64,000 nucleotides of DNA, from the NCBI GenBank assembly GCA_028015205.1, contig CM051514.1, positions 39,944,150-40,008,149 of the forward strand. Direction: 5' to 3'. The notes below the pieces were generated by a model that saw nothing but the letters and a program-made list of their open reading frames with translations, did no database searches and was not told the DNA's origin. The position numbers and the translations under genes are program-made. Shown piece by piece: positions 49,401 through 59,539 of the stretch. The stretch is from Mytilisepta virgata. Lineage: Eukaryota > Mollusca > Bivalvia > Mytilida > Mytilidae. Each line of letters begins with the position of its first letter. Positions within the stretch are counted from its first letter, which is position 1.

Positions 49401-52400
49401 TCCAAACCTCCTTTTTGTCAACGCGGATTTGCCAGGATTCTAAGCTGTATAAACACACCATAAAATAATTTGCAGTTGTATCACCAACAGCTAACCTCAC
49501 ACAGAGTACTCGGTGATTGATTTCCATATAAATTAAGGTCAAAAGATACTGGGGTTACTGTAAAACCTGTATAAGGTTCTGTTCAAAGACCGTTAGTCCG
49601 ATACCGTTATATCTTTAAACAAAGAAATCTGATAGTCATAAAGGTTTTCCTTTATTTGAAATCAACAATATTTGTGAGAGGCCATTAATTATTTAGAAAA
49701 TTTGATAAAGTTTTAAACTTATATTTATTTCTTTTTTAGGCACTCATTTGTGTGATGAATGTAGTGAAAAAGAAAAATTACCATCGTTTTGTTTCTGTGA
49801 TAAGGAAATACACTGTAGCAATGGAGGTTACGGATTCAAACCAAAAGATTATGGCAAGAAGGCGTGTAAGCAATCAAATTTTTTATTCATAAATATTTAT
49901 TACAATTCATTTTTAGAGAATTTAGATATGAGAGTACCAAAGCAATAAGACATTGGGTAAATTCCACAAAACAAAAATCCAAACACAAGGCAAAGTCGTG
50001 AGAACACTAACATAACAAACAAATATTACAAAGTCGTCAGAACACTAACATACCATACCAATATTACAAAATCGTCAGAACACTAACATACCTTACCAAT
50101 ATTACAATGTCGTGAGAAAACTAACATAACATACAAATATCACAAATTCGTGAGAACACTAATATAACATACAAACATTACAAAGTCGCAAACTAACATA
50201 ACATACAAATGTTACAAAGTCGTGAGAACACCAACATAACATACAAATATTACAAAGTCGTGAGAACACTAACATAACAAACAAATATTACAAAGTCGTC
50301 AGAACACTAACATACCATACCAATATTACAAAATGGTCAGAACACTAACATACCATACCAATATTATAAAGTCGTCAGAACACTAACATACCATACCAAT
50401 ATTACAAAGTCGTCAGAACACTAACATACCATACAAATATTACAAAGTCGTCAGAACACTAACATACCATACCAATATTACAAAATCGTCAGAACACTAA
50501 CATACCTTACCAATATTACAATGTCGTGAGAAAACTAGCATAACATACAAATATCACAAATTCGTGAGAACACTAATATAACATACAAATATCACAAATT
50601 CGTGAGAACACTAATATAACATACAAACATTACAAAGTCGCAAACTAACATAACATACAAATGTTACAAAGTCGTGAGAACACCAACATAACATACAAAT
50701 ATTACAAAGTCGTGAGAAAACTAAAATAACATACAATATTACAAAGGCGTGAGAACAATATGTTGTTAAATCACAAAATAAACATTTTGCATTTTTTGTA
50801 TAGGTTGGAAATGTCAACTTATTTTTAACGCTTCAAAATTCCGTTCGAGAGGACAGTGTAATTGCAATCGCCAAAACCAACCAGAGGTGGAATGCCACTG
50901 TAATAAAGGATTTGGTGGATTCATGTGTAGCTCAATTATCCAACGTGTGTGTACTCTAACAAAGGGAAATGCTCAACTGCCAAATTGTAATAATTCTAAT
51001 GAAGATAAATGCAGACTAAATGACTATATCTGTCATAGCTTTAATGGTATGTATATCAAAACTGGCTCTAAAAAGAACAATGCAAAGATACTAATATTAG
51101 ATATAGTAAATTTATACTATGCTGTATACGACGCATTTCAAGGAGTTACCTCTCATCAGCAGCATTAAAACCGAAACATTTGGAAGACCAAAAACCAAAC
51201 TTATATTTAACAAGAAGTACTCAACCAAAAATACCGAAATAGGAAGCCAAATTTCAGTTAAGGAGATCTACCATGTGCAATACAAGGAATTTCTGTAACA
51301 AATCAATGAATAATCATGTCAGACAAGTCTGACGACTGGGTTGGCGAATACCCTCGGGGACCTAGGGTCCACCAGCAGAGGCATCATCCCAGGATTTTCA
51401 AATTAAAAATCCGAAGATACTAATATAGTTACAGATTCACATATTGTTTGTCGTGATGCAGTAAAATTGAAAGAACTGGATATAAAACCTTGTATTACTT
51501 AATTATAATTAAACATTCATGATAATTGTTCATTAAAGGAACATTATTATTCGTTTTGATAACACTTATAGTTACCAATTTTGAGTAATTTACAAATTTG
51601 TTTTCTTTTTAAATATCATTTATCATCTTAATATGATCATTTTTGTTTTATATTAAATTGTATTGAAATTTTTAGACGTGGCTTTCCTTGTCCTCCTAAA
51701 ATTATACTTTTTGTTCCATAATGTAAATATTTTTCCAGGAATGAAAGTATACAATAAATTATGAAACAAATTATACATTTTGAACATTCTTTGCATTCTT
51801 AGAAACAACAAATAAAGATACAGAATCGTTACCACAATGTAAGCAAAATGTAAAAAGCAGAAACGTGTAGAAGAATGTTATAAAATGGTTAGTATGCTTA
51901 GGATAATTTTTGCAAATTGTTTTTATTGCCAAAAAGTAAGAAAATCATAAGAGAGAATTTCTGTTAAAAGGCAAAAAAGCACATTCCAGATATAAACAGT
52001 TTTTTATGTTGATTTAATGTTGTCTCATTGACAAACAGCCAATGTGATTACGAATAATTTGAAAACACGCAAGTTGTGCTCGTCTGCTAGTCTGTCATTA
52101 CACCGAACCCAAACGTAATGTATGAAATGTTTTCACGTTGTTGCACATCCCATATTTTCTCATTACAAGCGGTTGAAGACAACATTTGCCGGTGTAAGAC
52201 AGCCATGTGGAATATCCTTTCTCACAGTTATATTCCGTGTGAGACACCAGTGTGAGATTCATGCATCTCACATCAAATGACCTACCCTGACGTAACAATG
52301 CAAAAAACAACGTCACGTCACAATGCAAGATCGTCATAAAACACACAACTTGCCACAAATGGTACGAAAACGGCGAAATCAACGTCGCTTCAATTTGAAA

Positions 52401-53160
52401 ACCCCTGAATATAGTCTTACATCACGTAACACAGAACGTCACGTCACAGTAAATTTCGCCGACGATATAATGTCAAAACGTCAAGACAACATCAACTTTC
52501 CCGGCTTTGAGCAAAAATTCAAAAAGAAATTTCTTATAAAAAAAACTACTACATGATTCTAATTAAGAATTTAATTTTTAGTTTTAAACTTTTAGTATAA
52601 ACCAAACTACGTTTGATCTTTCTGATTATCATGTTTTTTGTTGCGTTGTTGTCGGAAATTTTTTTTTCCGTCATGGTGGCCATTCTCACTGCCCATGGAT
52701 TTCTTTGAAATTTTCCAGTCTGTTATGAGAGAAAGTTTATCATTCATACAGAAAGAAGTTTTATATTATTTAATAGAAGAAACATCATTGACTTTTTTAT
52801 TTATATTTAGAGACAGAGAATAGAACGAGAATGTTGTACCTCCCAGTACCTCTATTCTGAATGTGATGAGAACCGGCACGAACTTAGCACAAAGGCTATG
52901 ACAGCAGCAGAGTGTAGGGAATCCAGATGACACAAATAAGTGTGGCGTTATAGTGCTAGATTTGACCGAAAATTAGTTGTTCCTGGTTTTATGCAGGATT
53001 TGTTCATTGATAAGTTGATCATGTAAATATTTTATTAAGTATAGCATGATTTGTGATAGTTCATCGTTATTAGTATTTTTGGTTGTAATTATTCTATTAT
53101 CTATCGACAGTTTTAAGGCTTGTTTCACTTTATGTAGTCAAAATAGTTGAAATAAACTGT
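43405..53160 (+). CDS. Cysteine-rich single-pass membrane protein with EGF-type motif (nine coding exons)
   Basis: Coding exons: 43417-43509, 44572-44701, 46131-46175, 47870-47920, 48700-48741, 49740-49865, 50804-51046, 51803-51887 and 52811-52930. All inferred introns are GT-AG. Predicted product ~311 residues: a 31-residue N-terminal tail with a CC pair, one hydrophobic helix (about residues 34-57) and a cysteine-rich C-terminal ectodomain with several N-x-S/T sites and an EGF-type C-x-C-x2-G-F-x4-C motif. This suggests a type II surface protein. I do not recognise the family. Introns after exons 2-7 are all phase 1, as in shuffled extracellular modules. A one-base loss in exon 8 is needed to explain the reading, so the allele may be broken. 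Confidence 0.72.
43417..43509 (+). CDS. Exon 1: cytoplasmic tail
   Basis: Thirty-one codons, Met-Met start, acidic, ending ESCCRNN, then donor GTAAGT in phase 0. A pyrimidine stretch ending ACAG at 43404 could be an acceptor after an upstream untranslated exon. The CC next to the membrane is a plausible palmitoylation site (inference). Confidence 0.65.
44311..44330 (+). repeat. Poly-G tract in intron 1
   Basis: About 20 consecutive G. The rest of intron 1 (43510-44571) shows no recognised element. Confidence 0.8.
44572..44701 (+). CDS. Exon 2: transmembrane segment
   Basis: Begins after acceptor TTGTAG with LKTIIAVITAIVISIVIIIV, a clear ~23-residue hydrophobic helix, then ANKDSPGPEKNNPSKVS. 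Donor GTAATG, phase 1. Confidence 0.75.
45853..45892 (+). repeat. Poly-C tract in intron 2
   Basis: About 38 C interrupted by one T. Otherwise intron 2 (44702-46130) is unassigned AT-rich DNA. Confidence 0.8.
46131..46175 (+). CDS. Exon 3: linker with first ectodomain Cys
   Basis: Forty-five nt between TTTTAG and GTAAGT, phase 1 on both sides. Encodes SKQPPSECIYNITD, containing an N-I-T glycosylation site. Confidence 0.65.
47028..47779. mobile_element. 752 bp foldback element in intron 3 (hAT-like)
   Basis: Nearly the whole element is an inverted repeat: arms of ~340 bp (47031-47372, 47432-47776) around a 59 bp spacer. The left end reads ACAGGGGCTCGTTAC and the right end is its near inverse. 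The element is bracketed by ACTCGCCC (47020-47027 and 47780-47787), an 8 bp duplication, and CAGGGG-type ends point to the hAT superfamily. The mirrored 60-70 codon open frames on each arm are symmetry artefacts. Confidence 0.82.
47870..47920 (+). CDS. Exon 4
   Basis: Fifty-one nt between TTTCAG and GTAAGT, phase 1 on both sides. Encodes FRQKLKEDPFGNLCKT. Confidence 0.65.
48700..48741 (+). CDS. Exon 5
   Basis: Forty-two nt between TTTCAG and GTAAGT, phase 1 on both sides. Encodes GEYVKRNCNSSAS with an N-S-S site. Confidence 0.65.
49028..49135 (+). repeat. 40 bp tandem repeat, three copies, in intron 5
   Basis: Units GAATTAAG(A/G)AGCACGTTTTC plus TATCATTTGTGTTATT repeat about 2.7 times with period 40. 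Confidence 0.75.
49740..49865 (+). CDS. Exon 6: cysteine-rich module
   Basis: Encodes THLCDECSEKEK, then FCFCDKEIHCSNGGYGF: six cysteines in 42 residues. Acceptor TTTTTTAG, donor GTAAGC, phase 1 on both sides. Confidence 0.75.
49985..50757 (+). repeat. 38 bp tandem array in intron 6
   Basis: About 20 units of the type ACAAAGTCGTCAGAACACTA plus ACATACCATACCAATATT. A block of several units, including one shortened unit (GTCGCAAACTAAC), recurs ~420 bp apart (50090-50190 and 50510-50650), showing higher-order duplication. The array occupies most of intron 6. Confidence 0.88.
50804..51046 (+). CDS. Exon 7: EGF-type motif
   Basis: Eighty-one codons with 11 cysteines (one completed across the exon 6 junction), including CNCNRQNQPEVECHCNKGFG followed by GFMC. 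The end fits the EGF signature C-x-C-x2-[GP]-[FYW]-x(4-8)-C. Acceptor TATAG, donor GTATGT, phase 1 on both sides. Confidence 0.78.
51068..51395 (-). repeat. Penelope-like dispersed repeat in intron 7, antisense
   Basis: Reverse-strand copy of the repeats at 157, 19120 and 29530, and the longest. It continues beyond them with GATGCCTCTGCTGGTGGACC and CCCCGAGGGTATTCGCC, the conserved block that lies upstream of the hammerhead in bivalve Penelope-like elements (from memory). It extends the exon 7 open frame past its donor, which is an artefact. Confidence 0.6.
51118..51159 (-). ncRNA. Hammerhead ribozyme-like motif (intron 7, antisense)
   Basis: Reverse-strand core CTGATGA - GAGG/CCTT stem II - GAAA - ATGC/GCAT stem III - A, identical to the copies at 19199 and 29611. 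Confidence 0.55.
51400..52810. other. Introns 7-8, otherwise unassigned
   Basis: Apart from exon 8, nothing is recognised. The open frame 52323-52556 is rich in Arg, Lys and Asn and has no recognisable domain. The region around 52240-52460 has several ACGTCACG motifs. Confidence 0.4.
51803..51887 (+). pseudogene. Exon 8 with apparent one-base frameshift
   Basis: After a good acceptor (CATTCTTAG) the phase 1 reading gives ETTNKDTESLPQCKQ and then hits a stop. Reading on with one more A in the run at 51845-51848 gives a cysteine-containing KCKKQKRVEECYKM. That reading ends in phase 0 at the donor GTTAGT, which is the phase needed by exon 9. The fit on both sides argues for a missing base, either a real allele or an assembly error in a homopolymer. 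An alternative is use of the weak acceptor AAG at 51843. Confidence 0.55.
52811..52930 (+). CDS. Exon 9: last coding exon
   Basis: Follows acceptor TATTTAG in phase 0. Encodes RQRIERECCTSQYLYSECDE, then a short charged tail containing AAEC, and ends at TGA (52928-52930). Four cysteines. Confidence 0.65.
   Translation, partial: RQRIERECCTSQYLYSECDENRHELSTKAMTAAECRESR
53151..53156 (+). terminator. Polyadenylation signal
   Basis: AATAAA 220 bp after the stop codon of the membrane-protein gene, a typical 3' UTR distance. Confidence 0.55.
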
Positions 53161-53540
53161 AGCTGTTGCCAAATTAAAAAACCATAATGATTGAAAAAAA
53201 AAGTTTTCTGTGATCAGGAGTAACACAATTTGAAATAAGGCATTGTGCACAAGTCAAGAAAATACCTAAATATTTAAACCAATCTATGGATATAACATGA
53301 AAAGTCAACAATGACATACCAGTCAATCAATGTATCAGCGATAAGTTTAAACCAGTTATATAGGAACCCAAAGCGTTCCCTTATCTATCATGTTACCTGA
53401 TGAGCTCCCTCAGTTTTTTAAGAAGGGTATATCAGGAAATGTGTATCCATATTTCCCATGAAAAATTATTAACAAAATTTCTTAACAAAGGATTTGAACG
53501 GATCCAGGGGCGAAAATACGTACATTGGGGCGAACTGGTA

Positions 53541-54398
53541 AAATAGATACAGATAAAATATAGTCTTGAAAACGTAACTAATTATATAACTTTGACCGAT
53601 ATGAACCATATTTTCGCAGTTCAAATGACCGCTTTACAAAGTCACAAACAATTGGTAAAAGTTTTTTTTATTTAAGAATATCACAAATTTGTGATACTTC
53701 GTCTCCCGATAGAAAATTTTGATTTTTTCAACTTCCTTTTCAAAGAGATTAGCTCTTAAAACTGATTATTGGAATTACTATGCAAGAAAAAAACGGTATT
53801 CATCATTTATCACTTGCATCCAGAGCAAAGTCTTTTTTTCTCTGGGAATATTTTTATATCTGCCAACTTTGATATTGAGAGAGTGATCACTGATTCGAAA
53901 TTTTGTAAGGAGCTGTCTCAATGTAAAACGTTTTTCCTTTTTCAAGTACTCTTCTAATTTTAAAGTGTTTTTAAGTTTACTGTATAAATATAACTTGGAA
54001 ATATCGTTTATTTTTTTTTGGAGTCTAGACAATGGTAATTTTTCATATTTCTGATTAATAATATTTTTGAATTTATCTTTCAAACTCTTTTTAATACTAA
54101 AAAAATGGCTTATACAAGTTGGAATAATCAAATATGTCTAAACCAAATTCTCTAAAAATGTGGGAGGCAACAGTGTACCATGTATGCATACCTGCATCGA
54201 TAAAATTTTAATATGATTATAACCTTCATTTAATAAGGGGTTGATATTATCAGTATTCAATCTACAGAAGTACATCAATATTTGTGTTTTATACATGAAT
54301 CAATTGGAAGTCTTCTAAGTTCACACTTGGCAGCTTAATTGCCAGCAGTTTTCTTGATACTAAGAATAGTTTTACAATATCTATTGTGTATCTTTTCA
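53541..54398 (-). pseudogene. LINE C-terminal fragment, antisense
   Basis: Close reverse-strand copy of 3690-4535. It includes the block LTKFRISDHSLNI, here followed by VGRYKNIPREKK, which is missing from the first copy, and DEYRFFLA. Frameshifts and stops are present. The upstream end stops where the pearl-type element begins. Confidence 0.75.
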
Positions 54399-54402
54399 TA
54401 AT

Positions 54403-55518
54403 ATTTTTATACGCCCATCAAAATTTTGACAGGACGTATTATGGTATACAAATGTCCGGCGTCCGTCGTGCCGTCTATCCGTCTGTCCGTCTGTCCGTCG
54501 TAAACATGTCCCGCCGTAACTTGAGAACGACTCATCAAAATTTCACGAAACTTTAAATAGTTGTTTCTTATGATGGTCAAACGATCTGTATACGTTTTGG
54601 TGAAAATAAGATTAAAACTTTTTGAGTTACGGGACTTTGTAACTAAAACATAAGTGTGTTTTTCTTCACATGTCGCACCGTATCTCAAAAACGATTTATG
54701 ATTATTGCTTAAAACTTTACACAATTCTTAGTTATATTAATGTAAAGATCTGTATACATTTTTTGTGTTGATTCAAAATTTTGTTTTGGAGTGGAGTTTT
54801 TGAGCTTTTTGTAAAAAAATGGGGGGGGGGGGGGGGTTTCACATGTCGCGCCGTATCTCAAAAACGATTTATGATTATGGCTTAAAACTTTAGACACTTC
54901 TTAGTTATATTAATCTAAAGATCTGTATACTTTTTGGTGATGATTCAAAATTTTATTTTAGAGTTTTTGAATTTTTTGTAAAAAAAAAGGGGGGGGGGGG
55001 GGGGGGTTTACATGTCGCGCCGTATCTCAAAACCGATTTATGATTATTGATTAAAACTTTAGACACTTCTTAGTTATATTAATCTAAAGATCTGCATACT
55101 TTTAGGTGATGATTCCAAATTTTATTTTAGAGTTTTTGAGTTTTTTGTAAAAAAAAAAAGGGGGTGAGGGGTTTCACATGTCGTACCGTATCTCAAAAAC
55201 GATTTATGTTTACTGCATAAAACTTTATACACTTCTTAGTTACATTAATCTGAAGATCTGTATACTTTTTCGTGATGATTCTTTATTTTATTTTTGAGTT
55301 ATTGAATTTTTATTGAGCTTTGTGGTAAAAAAGGTAGTCTTTTTTTTGTCGCATTTCGCGCCGTATCTCTATTGCTTAAAAGTTTACACGCTTATGTTTG
55401 ACCGGTTTCCATATACATCCCACCAGCAGCTCCACTAAATAAAGGAGGATTCCAAAAACATTTATTATGTTTTTTTCACAAGACGACGGGCATATCATGC
55501 GCTCGTGGCGCAGCTGTT
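54403..55518 (+). mobile_element. Second pearl-type (Helentron-like) element
   Basis: Starts with an imperfect palindrome (TACGCCCATCAAAATTTTGA...), then GTCCGTC-type short repeats (54460-54500), then five and a half core repeats of 165-173 bp anchored on CATGTCGCGCCGTATCTC (54504, 54668, 54841, 55013, 55178, 55343), with poly-G tracts between. It ends with GACGACGGGCATATC and a short hairpin TGCGCTCGTGGCGCA (55498-55512). T-rich TTTAT flanks both ends. Architecture matches the element at 1093-3348, but the sequences differ. Confidence 0.7.
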
Positions 55519-55799
55519 TATTCTTTTATAATTCAATCATATATACCTTAAAATGGTATTTGACAAAATTTTATGAAATCCTTTTTATTTTTTCATACAT
55601 TTTTGAGAGACCAAGTTGCCAATGCAAAGACAATGAAAAATCCAGAGAAAACCTTTTTCCTGCAAATTTTAAAGGCTTTATAGCTCTAAAGTAAGCACAT
55701 GACCCTATATTTTTTTCTTGCTTATTTGTTTACTATTCATATGTTCTCTCAAACTAAAACATTTATTTCAAATCCTATTTATTTCCTATTAAACCAGCG

Positions 55800-55960
55800 A
55801 TCATCCTTAACATTTAGGATTATTTTTTCAAAATTGTAGGCCTTGAGCACCACTGATGAGTCATAAATCGACGAAATATGCACATCTTGTGCATCAAAAT
55901 TGGTATTAAATTTACCCATATTTTTCTTATTGGATTATTACCCTTTGATAACTGGTTGAA
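55800..55960 (+). repeat. Second Penelope-like repeat fragment
   Basis: Contains GAGCACCACTGATGAGTC ... GACGAAAT and, further on, CCCTTTGATAACTGG, an arrangement I associate with abundant hammerhead-bearing Penelope-like repeats in mussels. Family identity is from memory. Confidence 0.5.
55853..55895 (+). ncRNA. Hammerhead-like motif, second family
   Basis: CTGATGA, then stem II GTC/GAC with loop ATAAATC, then GAAA, then a hairpin TGCAC/GTGCA as stem III, ending TC. Two extra bases (TA) after GAAA disturb the base of stem III, so activity is doubtful. Confidence 0.4.
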
Positions 55961-57724
55961 AAAAAATGGTGGCATGGTTTTATTTTCACTACACGAGTCG
56001 GAGTTTCCTTAAAACAACGACTGTCATATTCGCGATTAGGATCAGAAGAGTAATTAAAGTTATAGTCAACTCAAACTTCATTTTTGACACGAGTTCAGGC
56101 GACTTCGCTATTGACGAAAATTTTATTTGAGTTTTACTTCTTCGCCCGAATCGCCATCCAGGGTGAGCTAATTGGGACAATACAAGTATTTTATACATAG
56201 AGAAAAGATTAAACATTCGTTCTTGCCTTTAAAATTTCAATTAAAAAAAACAACTTTCCAAGTTTATCTAGATAAACGATTATGTAAATCACACACATGG
56301 AAGTTTTTCTACACCTTGCCAATGCGCATGTATAGGTTTTCCCGGAGTTATTTTTGGGTTCCCGAAATACTATATCCATTCCATTCTACTATTGAATTGT
56401 TGATCCATTTCGTCGTCGATATTTTGAAATTGTGATATACATAATTATCAATGGAAATTTAAGCAGAGATTTGGCAGATTGATTTTTCATAATAAACAAT
56501 TCAAATGAGTAACTTAAATGCCTACAGCAGGTTTCTTAGACCGAAAGGTAAACATACAAAATGGCTGAAAGTTCAAAACATGCATAATTTAAACGAGTCA
56601 ATCCTAAAAGAATACATATTCGTTAACATTTATAAAAGCAACATAATACTTTTTATTAATCGATTATCTAAAAAAGAAAAAGCTATGAATGCAAAAGCCT
56701 TCTATATCTGTATATACATGATTGCACTCAGTGGAAATGTAACGGGAAGCTGTATCTTCTTAGATTTGTTTTGATGAATTCATCCGCTGCACGTCATTTC
56801 TTCGAAATAATGTTCGGAAATTCATTTTATTTTCTTGGAAATTTTGGTAAATAACAAAGATTATGTTAATTAAACATATTAGTTCAGATATTACCAACAC
56901 GAAAGTACTCGTAATTTAAAACATGCTGTCATCATTAGAAATACATTTTATGTACTAATGTCTAATGGTGTCGAAGAGGCCAAACTTTCGGTATTGGAGA
57001 CCGATGCAATCCAAAAATTAGCAGAAATGAGAATGGTTTATTTAAAGCCTCTGTACAGATGAAAGCTTTTATATCTCAGTAACATTGTCGCAGAAAAGGC
57101 AAATGTGATAAGTATCTTGTTAATCTCTATGGTATATACTCAAGATACTTTAGAATGCCCATATTTTTTCTACATGCATTTCCATGACATTTGGATCACT
57201 GTTTACTACTAAAGAACCATTAGTATATATTTTTTTCTTACAATATCACCAACCTTAATGGTGAATTTGAATGTTTGTCTTGCTATTTACTTTTGGTTAT
57301 TTTTAATTTATAAAAAGTGGTCAAAATTGTTTGCTCAGTCTGTGTTCTGAATTGACATACATTAGTTTACATATGTTTTTTTAATGTGGTGAGAAAAATC
57401 CTTTTATAGAAAATATTGTTCATTGTTATGATTTCACACATTTTAGTATGCATTTAAATGTAAATATTATTTACTACTGTGGAAAATCGTAAATGCAGAA
57501 ATTACTCCTTAATGAATGTAACATTTTATTATACACGGTATTTTGTCTACAGCATTTCAATGGTGGTTACGTCGAAAGACTAATGGCTCTATTTTTGCCA
57601 CCAAAGTGTAATTCGCTGTAATATTATTTCCTTAGTTTATTTATTTAATACGGGTAAAGCTGCAAAATACGTTCTGAACTAATTTTAATCCCTTTCATAC
57701 CAAATATTATTTCGGAACAAATCT

Positions 57725-57800
57725 TTCAACAGTAAATGTAAATGGGGCAATGCACACGCACTTTCAACAGTAAATGTAAATGGGGCAATGCACACGCATC
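57725..57800 (+). repeat. 38 bp tandem duplication
   Basis: CTTTCAACAGTAAATGTAAA plus TGGGGCAATGCACACGCA occurs twice in a row without change, indicating a recent duplication. Confidence 0.85.
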
Positions 57801-58308
57801 AATCTGGAATAATTTCATCGAATCCCAGTCCCCAAAGTTTGAAATTTGTTCATTTGGCAAAAATTTTACTCGAAACATTTTCTTATGAATAAGGGTAGAT
57901 AAGTGGGCATGATACGGGATACTCTTTTGTTTAAAATTAGGTTACATTTACTACTAACTTGAAGTATCAAAAAGTGTAACCTCGCCGGGCATTCGTGACT
58001 GCCTGAAACCTTGTTGAAAGAAACCAAATATTAACAAATTCCATATTAACATTTTTTATTTTACTATCTGTGTATTTTACTTTGTGTTTTTCCCTAGATT
58101 TCTTTTAAATTTTTTTATTATTATTACAGAACTGTAAACTATTTAAATTGTACACTTTTAAACTACCGATTCTTAATCTATGCATCCTGTCCAAAAATGG
58201 CATTCTTTCGTTATCTTGTTTTTGATTGTTACTTCATATTTGTTATTTTTATCCTCAATTAACATAAATTTGTAGTTGAATTTTTATTATGAAATGCATT
58301 TAAGTATT

Positions 58309-58379
58309 GGTAATTCAGCTCATGTTTATTAAATAGGAGTGCGTAGCCCGACGGTTTAATAAACATGAGGTGAATTACC
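58309..58379. repeat. Hairpin with 25 bp arms
   Basis: Arms 58309-58333 and 58355-58379 (GGTAATTCA..TCATGTTTATTAAA) with one or two mismatches around a 21-nt loop containing GTGCGTAGCCCGACGG. Confidence 0.8.
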
Positions 58380-58613
58380 GATATATTCTATGTTCGACCT
58401 TGTCCTTTAGTTATCAACAGATGTGAATTTCACCCTGACAATTGAATGCAGAAATTGTAGGTGGTCGTCTACTACACAAGGCACACCATAGTAATGAATT
58501 CCATAGGTGTCATTTAGGCTATAAATTTAGAAACTAAAATCTTTTATTTCAGATAAATTGTCCAGTTTTCTTTTGCTGATATGAGATAACTAAGTAAAAT
58601 TTTACTATTCTAC

Positions 58614-58643
58614 ACCCCCCTCCCCCCCCCCCCCCCCCCCCCC
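58614..58643 (+). repeat. Poly-C tract
   Basis: About 30 C with one T. Confidence 0.8.
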
Positions 58644-59539
58644 AACCCCATATCTGTTCCATTGAAAGCATAAATAATAAAAGGCCAATTCCATTTATTT
58701 CAGGTAATTTAATAATTTGATACTATACATTATATGCATATGAAGGTGTACATGGTGTATTTTCATTATCATCTGTAATCAACAGCATATGCGATTTTTT
58801 TGTATTCTAAATCATGGTTTTGTGTGTTTAATTTTCCATCTATGTGAATTGTTGATCACTATTTTCATCTTGGGATTTTTTCATTGGAACAGAATGTATA
58901 GTGTCCTGTTTATTTAGAATTAACTTTTCCAGTTTGCTGAATTTGTAGCCTTATGTGCTTTATACAAATATCTTTTTCCGCGTAGAAAATTATTAATTCA
59001 CACTGGCTGTCTGTTTTGTAAAATTCTTGCAATGACACAGTTGATATGATACAATATCCGCAACTGTTTGTGTGTAAAATGATTTTTAAAAATAACTGTA
59101 TCATTTTTCTGTCATCATCTTATCAGTGTGTTGATAACAGATATGTCTACAAAATTTATAGGAAACTTAGTCAGTAATTCCACTATGAACAAATCTGTCA
59201 CTTATCTGGCTATGTTAACTGATTGGCTACAAGACAACACTCTACCTCATTTATATGTATTAACCTCATTTCTATGTATTACATAGAATAATATATATTA
59301 TACAACATTCAAATTGTCAGTTTACTTCATTCTGATTTCATTCGAAAATAATTTAGTTATCTGAGCTAATTTTTAGTAACTATATACCGGTATATGTTTT
59401 AGCATTGTTCTTGGTTTATTTGATTAGTCCTGTGTCACGTGTTTTAAGGTATTTGGACCGTAATATATCATGACCGTAAACTATATTTCTCTTTGACCAA
59501 AAATAAATTGAATAAAAAATTCAAAGCAAGATATAACAC

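Larger units (their letters stand above)
55961..59480. other. Mostly unassigned AT-rich sequence
   Basis: No supported gene. The antisense frame 55989-56216 ends in a hydrophobic stretch and may be part of the neighbouring dispersed repeat. The frames 56172-56435 and 56505-56774 show no recognisable domain. Local structures inside are listed separately. Confidence 0.4.

Noticed and set aside
49985..50757. CRISPR-like regular repeats
   Set aside because: Repeats are contiguous 38 bp units without unique spacers, in an intron of a eukaryotic gene. It is a minisatellite.
50887..51168. Extension of the exon 7 frame to 51168
   Set aside because: A good donor at 51047 ends the cysteine-rich coding; the remainder reads through an antisense Penelope-like repeat.
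52323..52556. 77-codon basic open frame in intron 8
   Set aside because: No recognisable domain, no splice context and no second copy to test conservation.
54407..54897. Antisense frames over the second pearl-type element
   Set aside because: They run through core repeats and poly-G tracts and match each other because of the repeats.
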